64,000 bases of DNA, taken from positions 35,620,510-35,684,509 of the forward strand of contig NC_088295.1 in NCBI RefSeq assembly GCF_032854445.1, given 5' to 3'. Numbering within the stretch: the stretch's first letter is position 1; every line of letters starts with the position of its first letter. Shown here one piece after another: positions 50,101 to 61,700 of this stretch. The notes beneath the pieces are model-generated. The model did no database searches and was not told the origin of the DNA. It saw only the letters and a program-made list of their open reading frames with translations. This stretch comes from Liolophura sinensis. Taxonomy: Eukaryota; Mollusca; Polyplacophora; Chitonida; Chitonidae. The translations under genes were made by a program, and so were the position numbers.

Positions 50101-53100
50101 AGCTGAAGGGGTCACTCCCTGTCTTATTTAGGCAAAGTCTTTTTGCTGCAGCCAACCCTTAGTGTAATAGACTGCTGACAGGGCTGTGGCCTTCAGTCAG
50201 GAGAAATCCAGGTACCTTGTGAAAAGTGGTGCTTTGGGCATTCTGGTTTCCTCCACCTGTAAACATTTAACCTTTTCAACCCCCGAAGCGCTTTTCTCAT
50301 GGGAATTTATGCGTACATTTATTATGAAACCGAAAATTATTTGTTTGTGTCATTAAAATAGTCCGAGCACACTGATTGTAGGCTTTATCCTTAGAAACAA
50401 CACTTTATTGGATTATGATTACAAAATTTTGTGTGGCAGTTGGAGGGGGAGATGTTATGACGTGGATTTGACCAGCTAAAGATAAGTGGAGTGGTTATTC
50501 GGGCTGCTATCTGTTCCCCAGGATTGAGACAACATTGTTGGCCTCTAACTGTAGGTTGAGCATCCATAAATCCAAATGTTCCTCAACCAACAGTCAGTGT
50601 GTTCAGACTATCATTAAAGATGCTAGCTTCAGAATAACATGCAGATTAAATTCTCTAAACACCATAGCACTCTCAGACTGTTTCATAATATTTGTTACAG
50701 AGACAGTTGAAAAGTTTGAAGAATTACAGTAGTAAAGGTGTGATAAATTTAGATCTCCAAATCTTTCAAATTTCTATATGTTGGAAAAGTTAGCTTGTTT
50801 GAAAAATTCAGAAAATTGCTTTGCCTGCTTGAGGGACTCAAAGAGGCCTGATTTGATTTTATACATACTCAGTACAGTCTTGGTATGACTGTGCCTTGTG
50901 AAAGTTTGAAGACCTTTCAAAGTGTTTGTATCAGGTGTGTTCACTATCTGTTCTGCAAATCCATTGTAATGTCTAATATGTGACTGTTATTTCAGAATGT
51001 TAAACTACATCACAAAGCAAGGTGCCTCTTCAGCCCAATCTTTAGGAGTTGTAGGTGAGATATGTGCTTCAGTTTGTGGCATGTTTGAGCTTCTGTTGGC
51101 TTGATGAGAATGTGGCATCTCAAGATGACATTTGATATACCACCACCCCCCACCCCTCACCCCCCATGTAATTGTGTAAAATTTTACCCAAAGTAGAATG
51201 TCCCAGCGCACTGGTAGATCGGAATGATATTGCAACAAGTAACTCCTATATTCACACAGAATGGTCATTTGAACAGAATTGTAAGGGTGGTGTTTTCTCA
51301 TCTGGTTTAGAAGTTTCTCAAGAAATCCATTTTTCTGCCTAATAAAGATAGGATAAGCTCATCCTCAATGGTTTGGGTGTTAGGGGTGATAAGTCTGCAA
51401 CAAGTTGTGTCCTCTAACTGTAGACTGGTTTATCTCCCCTGACTAAACCACATCCAGCTGTGCTATCATGGTACTAATGTGCAATGTAGTTTTTATGATC
51501 GGATAGGATATATTTCTCGGTCAAGTCATTAGGGGGATGGAAGGTTTTAGTACATGTAGTTTGAGTACTAAACAATACTGACATAGAATAAGTGGACCAG
51601 TTTTAATAAGTTTTAGGAACAAGATTAAAAATTTTTGCAACCGGAGATAAACAAACAGCCGAAGATGTACTTCTCTCAGTGTAGTGATATTATAAACTTA
51701 TGACCAGGTCTGTAGTCAGTAAGCCAAAGAGTAGGCAGAATTGTGGGAAATCACCTTTTGTCTCTGATTTGGTTGTGCAAGAAATTGTATTAATACAGTC
51801 AACAGAACAGGAAAATTTCTGATTTTTATTTTTGGAGAGTCAACATTGACTGTTTGTCTCTAACCAAATCATCTTCGGCAGTCCTTGCTTAACGGAACAT
51901 TTAACAGAAATGTTTTCTCTGCTTCAGCAAATGAGCACAGTTTTCTCTACATGGTATGTTTTCCTTGCAATTTCAGCCCTCATGTACAGTATATTTGGTG
52001 TGATTGTTTCATGGGGCCGTGGAGTAGATGATGAACTAAACACACTTACAGCAGCCACAGCCACAGGATTGCTCTATAAATCCTCAGGTATGCTCCTGCC
52101 ATATCCGGGATATTGAGGAAGTGGATGGTAAAAACCATGCGAACAACAGAAGAATAATTGTTCGGACAAATTTGTCAGCTTGTGTGATGTTATTTTACCA
52201 CTGGAGTGGTGACACGTGGTATAAATTTATTATAGCATGAACCAAGGCCTTAGACTTCATACTTGTGACTGTCATGGCTTGATCGTCTTCCATGTTTGAC
52301 AGTTCAGCTAGCAAGTGCCTTTTAGCAAGTTTTGAAATCTGCCATCACTTGCTGAAATTAGGTACATGCTGTGAAGCAAGGTTTTTGTAGCTTTTTTTTT
52401 CTAGCATGCTGATTAAATGTAAATGCGTCCAAATAAATAAATCAGACGGTTGAGGCCATCCTTAAAAACTTCTTTGTTGGAGTAACACAATTTGCTCAGA
52501 AAAATAGGGTAGGGAATTTTTTTTCTAAATGATAGCGATTTTAAATAAATTAACCCTGAAAGAAAAATATTCAATCAAAACTTTGTCGTTAGAGTCCTTT
52601 GTTGGAGGGCCGGTCAGATCACCCTCAATCAGACATATTTTAAATGCTTGAGCTTGGGATGGATTATAGCCTTAAGCTGTAATGTTGCATCCAGATGATT
52701 TCGTCAGGGTGAGTCTGAATTCGAGGCAGGTCTGTATTAAGGTGATATTTTATGATAAAGTTAAGAGTTTTAGCAAATTTTGAACGGATACACTATGTCT
52801 ATATGTTGTGAGGCTGCAAACCATAGATGGAAGTCAATAGTATTTTAAGTCTTGGCTAGATTTTGGGAAAAAGTACTTGAAAGTGCAGATATGTCTTTGG
52901 CAAATACCTCTATACACTACTGTAAACACTACTAAAGCCTATCTGCTTATCTGTAAGGGTTGAAACTTATTACATACACAGAAATTCTCAAAAAGGACTG
53001 GGAACTCGTTAGGTGTGTTAGTTGTTATTATGAAATGGATAGGCTTCCCTAAATTCTCCACTATTTTAATACTGCGTACCTATTAACACAGTCTCCCTCC

Positions 53101-53849
53101 AGTTACTGCAGGAAGAAATGCTTGTTTGCTTTCATATCAAACATGTGGTTAAGGAAGGCCATTACTATCAGAACCTAGAAGAGCTCAAAAAGACTGTTGT
53201 GTGTTGACTGGAGTCAAGGGTTAACCAGCAGTCAGATTGAAAATGTTTTGAAAAATTAGGAGACTACACTAAAAATTTTTGGCAAAAAAGTCAGTCTGTG
53301 CTAATCCAGTAAAATGTTTCGTATTTTTTTAGAATGGCTGTAATAATATCCTTTCATAAAATATTAGCATTGTCTGTACACATGTTACAGTTCAAAATTG
53401 GTAATAATAATTAATTGGTAAGTTTATAAAATTTATAATGTGGGTTGCATTAGAACTTTTTCAAGATCAAAATCATTTTAACCTTGCAAATTGTAAAGAT
53501 ACTCATGTGATATTTGTTGAATAAGGTGGACTATTCTTTCCCAGTAGAGAAAATTTGATGATTTAACTGGAATTTTTGTCAAAACTCTCTGGACAGTATA
53601 GGCACTGTAAAGATGTTGCCTTCCTTAGATCTTCGATGAAAGCATGTATGTGGATGTATAGATTTCAGTGTAGAACTAAATGTTAAATAATCTGGTAGAG
53701 CAGTTTTATTGACTCCTGAACAGCTCTATTATGTTTTTTCAGCTGGTATGAAGAAGTGTCTACGAGCAGGAGGTATTGGCTTTGGGCTGGCAGCTGTGTA
53801 CTGCATGATAACCAGCAGGGACAGGTTAAAGATGATGATGAATCGGTGA
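47165..53849 (+). CDS. TIMM23: Mitochondrial import inner membrane translocase subunit TIM23
   Basis: This is the core of the TIM23 presequence translocase in the mitochondrial inner membrane. The seven exons are 47165-47246, 48551-48615, 48767-48863, 49903-49990, 50996-51054, 51977-52087 and 53743-53849, with consistent phases. They encode 202 residues (human 209). The N-terminus is Gly/Ser/Tyr-rich (GGGYSPYSS), then SPYLNFDPAYITP and EFIFPEGANRQRGRFELAF align with animal TIM23. The glycine-rich membrane segments include GGSVFAGAALGGLNG, ALMYSIFGVIVSWGRGVDD and AGGIGFGLAAVY, typical of the Tim17/22/23 domain (about 68-190). The protein ends in a short basic tail, DRLKMMMNR. The ATG lies 298 bp from the inferred NAF1 start on the other strand. 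The 265 bp just before the last exon are duplicated 2.4 kb downstream. An AATAAA occurs at 54297. Confidence 0.95.
49035..49195 (+). mobile_element. SINE-A 3' part in TIMM23 intron 3
   Basis: A diverged central part (GACTTTGTCTGGTTCCTCG) is followed by ATATAAGTGAAATACTCTTG and an AATAAATAAATAAAT end. Confidence 0.7.
49360..49735 (+). mobile_element. Mollusc-type repeat with ATGACGTTAAACCCAAA end, in TIMM23 intron 3
   Basis: The stretch from CAACTTTGTCAAAGGG through TGGTTTCCTCCACTCATAAG, AGCAAGGAAACCTGACTGG and TATGACGTTAAACCCAAAGC reads as one interspersed repeat of a type I associate with mollusc genomes. The boundaries are approximate. It gives a spurious 105-residue frame. Confidence 0.5.
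50265..50410. mobile_element. Second MITE-like family, 5' part, in TIMM23 intron 4
   Basis: Contains CTTTTCAACCCCCGAAGCGC, GGGAATTTATGCGTACATTT and TTTGTTTGTGTCATTAAAAT. A related right end lies at 50600-50735, so later sequence may split the element. Confidence 0.5.
53455..53722. repeat. 265-bp duplication, copy upstream of TIMM23 exon 7
   Basis: Nearly identical, with only about ten differences seen, to 55908-56176. It ends about 20 bp before the exon 7 acceptor, so it includes most of the intron end but not the acceptor itself. Confidence 0.92.
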
Positions 53850-54296
53850 TGAAAAGAACTTTGTTTTCTTACGACGTAAACCTGAAAGACTTTGAAATGT
53901 TAAATCACTTGTGTGACAGGATCTGGAGAATTTTTTCGTTTTGTTTTGTACGATCAGTGTCTTTGTAAAGACTTTTTTAATGCAAAGGAATGACCTTAAT
54001 GAACAAAAGCCCCAGTGATGTTAGTTTCAGTTCTCTTAACCAAGACATGATCAGTGTGGATTTTAGACATTTTCGAAACTTGTGAGCTGGTAATGAAGAC
54101 CAAGATTGTGACAGGATAGGTGATATTGATGATAGTGCTTTTAAGTTATTACACACATGTGTGTACAGATGGTGATGCATGTATGGAGTTGGTATTATAA
54201 AACCACACATTTACAAGAATCTGGGTCTTACATGTAGAATTTGACTGTTTTCCATAAAAAAGAAGGGAAGTGTATAAATGAGGTATTAAATTGAAT

Positions 54297-54302
54297 AATA
54301 AA
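54297..54302 (+). other. Candidate TIMM23 poly(A) signal
   Basis: AATAAA lies about 450 bp after the TIMM23 stop. The call rests on position and motif only. Confidence 0.35.
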
Positions 54303-54884
54303 TGACCTGGCCTCGCAGGATATTGGTTAAAAGGCCTTGGCATTTTTGTCAGCTTACCTCATTGAAGGGATTGAGAGAGATGATAGAAAATGATTGCAGA
54401 GGTTTTTACTTCAATTTTTTTTTTAATATGTTCCATTAAAAATTGATATTCTTGAAGCCTTTCAGCTGCAGTAAGACGTCATGGTATGAAGTATTTTTAT
54501 ATGGTATAAAAAGTGTTCTCATGATAAAAGCTTTTTTTTTTTTTTTTGTAATGATGGTAAAATCCTCTAGAAATTAGTGGCAGACAAAGTATAACAATCG
54601 CAGGAGCTACAAAATCTTACAAGATGAGACTGATGAATGGACATGCGCCATTCCCAGCCTCTACAAAATCAATAATGCTGTCTTTTTTTTGAGTATGGCG
54701 CTCAGAAATATACATTCCCATTTGTATTTCATAAGTTGACTGATCAAGATGTCAATGTATTGGATTATGATCAATAACCAATTGGTTGGAGCATCCAACT
54801 TTGTCGTGAAAATTTTGGGTTTAGCGCTGCTCTGGCTGGGCAAGGCCTTAAGAACTACACTGCACCACACTGGATTAATAACCA

Positions 54885-55062
54885 ATTGTCCAGCTCATGC
54901 TGGCTTCTTCTCCGGCTTTGGGAAGGTCTGTCAGCAACCTGCGGATGGTCATGGGTTTCCCACGGGCTCTGCCCGGTTTCCTCCCACCATAATGCTGGCT
55001 GCGGTTGTATAAGTGAAATGTTTTTGAGTACAGCGTAAAACACCCATCAAATAAATAATAAC
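54885..55062 (+). mobile_element. SINE-A copy inside a duplicated unit downstream of TIMM23
   Basis: Contains CCAGCTCATGCTGGCTTCTT, CAACCTGCGGATGGTCATGG and the standard tail. It sits between two copies of the same roughly 105-120 bp flank (54768-54889 and 55058-55162). Confidence 0.8.
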
Positions 55063-55907
55063 CAATTGATTGGAGCATTCGTCTTAGTGAAAATTCTGTG
55101 TTTAGCACTGCTCTGGCTAGGCGAGGCCTGTAAGAGCTAAACTACACCACACCAGTGTCAAAATCTCTGTATCTTAACAGCAGGTTTAAATGATACAGAT
55201 CAAGTCTGAGTTACTTTCTTAAATTGTAAGAAAATAACATTGTATTAAAACCACAATTGGGAATTTCAGAGGATTATACAGAAAAAAAAGTTTTTGTCTT
55301 TTGCAGTTTTGCTTGGCGTGACGTCATGGAGGACACATGGTGTCACCCATCACTGATGTATAGCCACAAATATTGCTGCATTTTCAAATGCACTTAATTG
55401 CACACCTGATTTGACATATCTGCCTCATTCAGTTTCGCATAAGGGACATTATCACACATCACATCAGGCAAATGTTAAGTAAACTGATGGAGATTTTGTT
55501 CTTGACGGCTCCTGGGCTATAGGGGTTAAATAGTGCATGATATTCATTTTTGTATTTTCAGAGTTTATAGGCTGTAGTAGGAAGCACTACTAGTTTATTC
55601 TACAATTCAGAGAGCAGTTGACAGCTCTGTAGGTATGTTACACAGAACAATTTATAGCTTAACTGCACTGTGGAGAAAAGTGTAATTTGTAGAAAATTTT
55701 TGCACTCTGCTATTGATCCACATTTCTTTTCAAGCACAGATTCTACTGTAATTGTATATTTCACTCCTTAGAGGACGACAGATCAGATAATGAGTAGACA
55801 CCTCACCGGGTACCTGACAGCACAAGCTAGATTTGAACATACCACCTCGCTGGTCAACCACCAGTGGTCACAACTGAGGTTCTCTCAAAACAAAACCCAA
55901 AACCTTG

Positions 55908-56176
55908 CATTAAAACTTTTCAAGATCAAAATCATTTCAACCTTGCAAATTGTAAAGATACTCATGTGATATTTGTTGAATAAGGTGGACTATTCTTACC
56001 CAGTAGAGAAAATTTGATGATTTAACTGGAATTTTTGTCAAAACTCTCTGGACAGTATAGGCACTGTAAAGAAGTTGCCTTCCTTAGATCTTCGATGAAA
56101 GCATATATGTGGATGTATAGATTTCAGTGTAGAACTAAATGATAAATAATCTGGTAGAGCAGTTTTATTGATTCCT
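55908..56176. repeat. 265-bp duplication, intergenic copy
   Basis: Second copy of 53455-53722 in the same orientation, 2.45 kb downstream and outside the TIMM23 coding part. Shared words include CAAGATCAAAATCATTT and GGACAGTATAGGCACTGTAA. Confidence 0.92.
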
Positions 56177-58716
56177 GGACAGTATAGTATACAAGAGCAT
56201 GTAGTATGCTGGCATCTCGGGTGTAATTCAGCTGAATTCTGAACACAGCACTGTCCTGCACAAGACGCAGAAACCTTGATGTACTTATCAGGTGATTATG
56301 GCTTGGCAATGCATCAGCAATATTTCAGCCATATTGTGGTGAAAGATGGACGCGAAGATGCAGAGGAAGGTGCAGGTATGAGGCAATTTGTGATTGTTTA
56401 CAGCACAGACAACACTTGACCAATCAAATGTGAAATGATGATAAATTTTATTATCAGCAGGAGCTGAGAAAGACATGAAGGTGTACCTGGGACAAAGATG
56501 CTGATCAGCATTGACAGAATGTAGAACACTCACCTGAAACATTGCTAACAGAAAACCAGAAGTGTTGTAAAATGAAAACCACCCCTACTGTAGGAGGCTG
56601 GCTCTTTAGAATCTTTAGAAAGATATGGTGTCTATGTAATTGTCAGCGGAATCATAATTATATTAAAGTAAGAAAACCCACAGTAAATTTGCTTGATCAG
56701 AATCGATAAATATGGCTTCCATCATAAGTCATTTAAGCTGAATCATAGTTACATTATATTTTTATTAAATGTATGTAATGCTCTAAACCACATACAGGTA
56801 AACATCGTGATGTAACGGGTAATCAACCTGAAGTTTACCCCATAAAAATGAAGAAATTCCACATTAAAATCTGAAATTCTCAATCATGAGCAAACATTAC
56901 AGATATCAACTGAGCTTCCTTTGCTAACTTCAGCACTTGTGAAAACATGGGTTTCTAGGCCAATCCTTAACATCTTGCACATACATACATGTACTATCCT
57001 CCTAGATAGACATGGTGCCTGATCAGTCCAATTTGGGTATTTTGTAATGATTACCAAAACTTTACAGAACGTACATGTGCTGTGATGGGAAGGTCATTCT
57101 GTATTTACCAGGTAAATGATGTTCATTTTCTCATTTATCACTCCTGCATGCACTAAACAGGATGGTCCCCTTGGTCAGATTGTACAAAGCCAAATCTTCA
57201 AAAGCCATCTCAACATTGCCAACTGGCAATGCAAACTCTAAATTACACTTGTAGAAGCAATGCTCTCTCCACTTAATACAAATAACAGGAAGATAAAGTT
57301 ATCAGCACACCTCTCTATATCTGTCCATACGACTGCTTTACACCTAAGCCATGGTGTGCATGTTTAAATGAGAGAGAAGTGTAATCATAAGCTAATATGT
57401 ATATTAACAATTGTTAACCCGCGATGCAAGAAAAAAAGCAGAGAACATTGCATATTCAAATATGTCTGGTGAACTTGTACTGATGGAGATGGTGTTTGAG
57501 CACTCAAAAACAGCAACTGCAATATTCCACGTTTTGATGCATCATGCTCAATTCATACATGCCCAAACAACAACAACTACTTAAGTGACTCTCATTCAGC
57601 TTACATGTACACTGTTAATTTGAAAACTACAATAACCATGTAAACATAGCCAAGACATGACCAAAAATGTACCACTAAGTTCTGTGAAAATATGACAAAA
57701 TGCAAAAAAAAAATAAATATATATATATATATATATATATAATTGTGATAAACCCAACAACAGAGCTGTGTAAAAAATTCACACAGGTAAAGGAGGCAAA
57801 ATTTCCATTATGAATACAGGCGGCGGTAGCATGTGCAATAACTGAAGAGCTGAATTTAATACTGTGAAAATGTAGGTGACAATTTTCAGTATTTCATCCA
57901 TATTTTCTGTTGATACTTTAAACCAATTGCTTCACTTCTTGATAACTAATATCTTTTTTTATAGTTCTTAATTTTTATATCTATTCTAATTGTGATGTCT
58001 CAGCATCTCTAATATTCAAACATCAATACTCCTGCAATGGGCAAAAAAATAAGTATATAGCTTTCCATTCTGCCCACTCACAGGTCCAACTAAGCCCTTA
58101 TATTAGTAATGATAACATGTTCCCCTAATTGAAAACATACACGTAAAATGAACCTGCTATTTGCATATTGCACTGCAACATCAATACTCTGTGTAGCCTA
58201 AGTATTAAAACCTTGCCAATTTCTACTCTTACATCAGCTGATCTGCTAACATTTAGCGACTTGTCAACTTAGCAATAGGCTAGCATTGTAGTGTACCAAA
58301 ATCTGTGTTTGGTTTGGCGGTTTTTTTTTTTTTGGTTTTTTTGGGGGGGGGGGGGGGAGGTCAGTCCAGCTAACCATGTAACATGCATTGAACAGATCTG
58401 ATATGAAAACGTATTTCATTGAATAAAAACATTCCCCAATGAGAGAAAAAATGAATTATGACATATACAAAGAGATCAATAAATTAAGAATATAAGGTTA
58501 ATGTTCTTTTGCTTTATGAGATCACAGTTCCTAACTTTTTCAAGCACACAAAAGTGGTCCCATCGTTTTCACAGTATACGACATACATATGAATCACTGG
58601 TATTAAAAAAGGCTAGCTCATATGTATATAAACAGATGTGGATCAAGCATTATAAAGGAGTCCATGGCACAAATCACCAACTCAAGTCGTCATTAAACTT
58701 GTACCATGAGTTAACA

Positions 58717-61700
58717 TTAACTGCTGATGACATTTTTCTTGGGTTTGAAGTAGACGTATCGAGTGAGCATGGAGACCATAGATGGCATCTGTTTGCAGCG
58801 ACTCGACCACTCCTCGTCGGTGCAGGACTCAAAGTCGTAAGCCACCATTCTGTTCACCTGTGTCATCATATGCTGCAGCTCCAGCTTGGCTCCCTGGTTC
58901 TCCAGCACCAGGCAGAGAGCCTGGATGAACCAGGAGCCGTCCTGGTTGTTCCTCCATGAGTAGTGACCTGAAACAGACCACAGAACCACAGCTCGTATTT
59001 ATTAAGCAACTTATTAAGATTGAAGTCATAAAGGTGCTTAAAAAAACAAACTCGGGTCAGGCAAGAACTCACATTGCGGTTGGTACAGTGTCCTGTAGTG
59101 AAGAATTTGTGTAAAAATTTTAAACTTCCTAGAGTGAAACATTTTAATTGCAGCAGTGCTGGAAGTTTTGACATGAGTCTTGAGACATTTAGATAAATTT
59201 GAGCCCAAATGTACAAATGTGGGCCCACTTGTATGAAGCCCTCTTAACGTTATCATCAAATAACTACCATGGCAACCAGCACTGTAGGCATTATGTTGTC
59301 ATGGCCGTTGGACGCTCATAACATTCAGAGGACTTCGTACCAGTGTGCCCAGAAGGTTCAAAAGCAGCCAGAACACTGGGAATGTTCACATGCCTACAAC
59401 TTACATTTCCAAGCCAGAGAAAGATATTCATAAATGCAGAAGTCATATCAGAGTACTTGAGAGCTTAAAGAACAGGGTCCACCTGCACTAAGCACTATTA
59501 ACTTTACAAGCACTTTATTGCCATAGTGACAGAAGTGCATACAGTGCTGGTTGCCATGGTGGTTATGTGCATGTAGAGGGTTTTTGTGGAATTGGGCACA
59601 GTTCTGTGTGCAAAAAATATTATAATACTACAGAAAACATGTTATTAGAAGTTTTATTAGAAGTAAAGATAAATATGCATATTTATACACAATTATTAAA
59701 TATGAGAAACTTTTGTCAGGAAGTTATAAACGAAAAGTCATTTCAACCCTACCGCCTGGATTAGTAGATGTATAAAAGCATACGTGGCAAGGTGAAACCT
59801 CATAACCTGAATGAAGTCACATGAGGTATATATGTGTATATGAGGCAAGGTGAAACCACACAACCTGAATGAAGTCACATGAGGTATATACGTGTATATG
59901 AGGCAAGGTGAAACCTCATAGTCTGAATGAAGTCACATGAGGTATATATGTGTATATGAGGCAAGGTGAAACCACACAACCTGAATGAAGTCACATGAGG
60001 TATATACGTGTATATGAGGCAAGGTGAAACCTCATAGTCTGAATGAAGTCACATGAGGTATATACGTGTATATGAGGCATGGTGAAACCTCATAGCCTGA
60101 ATGAAGTCACATGAGGTATATACATGTATATGAGGCAAGGTGAAACCTCATAGCCTGAATGAAGTCACATGAGGTATATACATGTATACAAGCAAGGAAA
60201 GAACCCTACACCTAGATGAGGTCAGAGAATACATATAAATGTGGCAAGTGGAAACGTCACTTCGCAGATTAGGCCATAATTAAAAGACAGATGGATGTAA
60301 AAGGCCAGGGGAAACCTTACATCATGAACGAGGTCAGAGAAGACAGACATATGAGACAAGGGGAAACCTTACATCATGAATTAGGTCAGAGAAGAAGAGT
60401 AAAGGGAAACCTCACATGATGCATACGGTGACAGCAGACAGATATACACAACAAGGGGAAACCTTACATCATGGATTAGGTCAGAGAAGATAAACATACG
60501 AGACAATGGGAAACCTTACATCATGGATTAGGTCATAGAAGACAAATATGTGAGACAAGGGGAAACCTTACATCATGGATTAGGTCATAGAAGACAAATA
60601 TGTGAGACAAGGGGAAACCTTACATCATGGATTAGGTCAAAGAAGACAAACAAAAAGTAAAAGTATGTTAATGGGTTGTATTTTGGTTTTTTTGTCCAGG
60701 ATTTGACCACAAGGCTGCATAGTGAGAGAGTTTTGGCTGGCTATGTTCCAGTGCTTTCCCCACTCCAGGAGGGCAGCACTAAACTGGTCCAGATAGACAT
60801 GGCTCACCCTAAACATATTGATGGCTCATAACTCACTGAATTTGGTTCTCAAATACCCTGATAATATTTCTCGTGATAACTCTGTCTGACAGAGATTTTT
60901 GCCGCTCATCTGCCTCAACCATCAGAGGTGCAATATTTAGCTGTAATTTAGTCTGCAGAGGGACAGGGTGCTGTCAGATTGGGTAATGATAAATGCCCCT
61001 CCATCACTCCCCACAGTCCTGACACTAAGGCCCCTTAATGACCTGGAGATCAGGCAATTTTGGCCCAACAGCCCCGTTAACAAGTGTGTATTGATGGAAA
61101 TTGACCTCAATCAGACAGTCTTCAAAGCCTATGTTTTTACTGGCAGGTAATCTGTTATCACTGGCTTTGACAGGTCTGGGGATAGGTAGGAGCCAAGTTA
61201 AGCCAGCTGTCACCCACTGCCCACATAATTACCACCCTGTGGAGGGACCCCTGCACTGTGTTAATTGCGTTCCATTTCAAGGGCATGGAGACAGGCAACA
61301 GTTAAGCCTCAACTCAGCTGCTGACTACATATACCATCCTCTGAGCTCATTCTGCAGAACGGCGAACCTGCCAGTAACAACACAGCTGATTTCCAACAGC
61401 TAAGTCAAAACCAGTATTAGCAAAGTGTACATTTACTTTCCACATTAGGGTTGAAATGCTGCCAAATAGGCATTAAGCTGTATTGAGCTGAACAAACAAA
61501 ACCTAATGCTTCTGGTATGTGTTTCACATACATACATACGCCTTACGTAGACTGACAAACAAGTACTGACACTCTGGACCTTCTTGACTGTGAATCAACG
61601 CATTCTACATCATGTACAAGTATCTATTTATCTATCTGACTGTTGTATACTGCCATACTTAAGAATGTTTCCCTTATAGGATTGCTGTCAATTTAATGGA

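Larger units (their letters stand above)
53850..58716. other. TIMM23-caspase intergenic region and 3' UTRs
   Basis: The two genes converge here. The gap holds the TIMM23 3' UTR, a SINE flanked by two copies of a 100-120 bp unit (54768-55162), the second copy of a 265-bp duplication (55908-56176), a SINE-tail fragment in reverse (56308-56350), an AT run at 57718-57741 and a T/G homopolymer pair at 58320-58357. The AT-rich part from about 56500 may be a long caspase 3' UTR. Nothing coding is seen. Confidence 0.5.
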
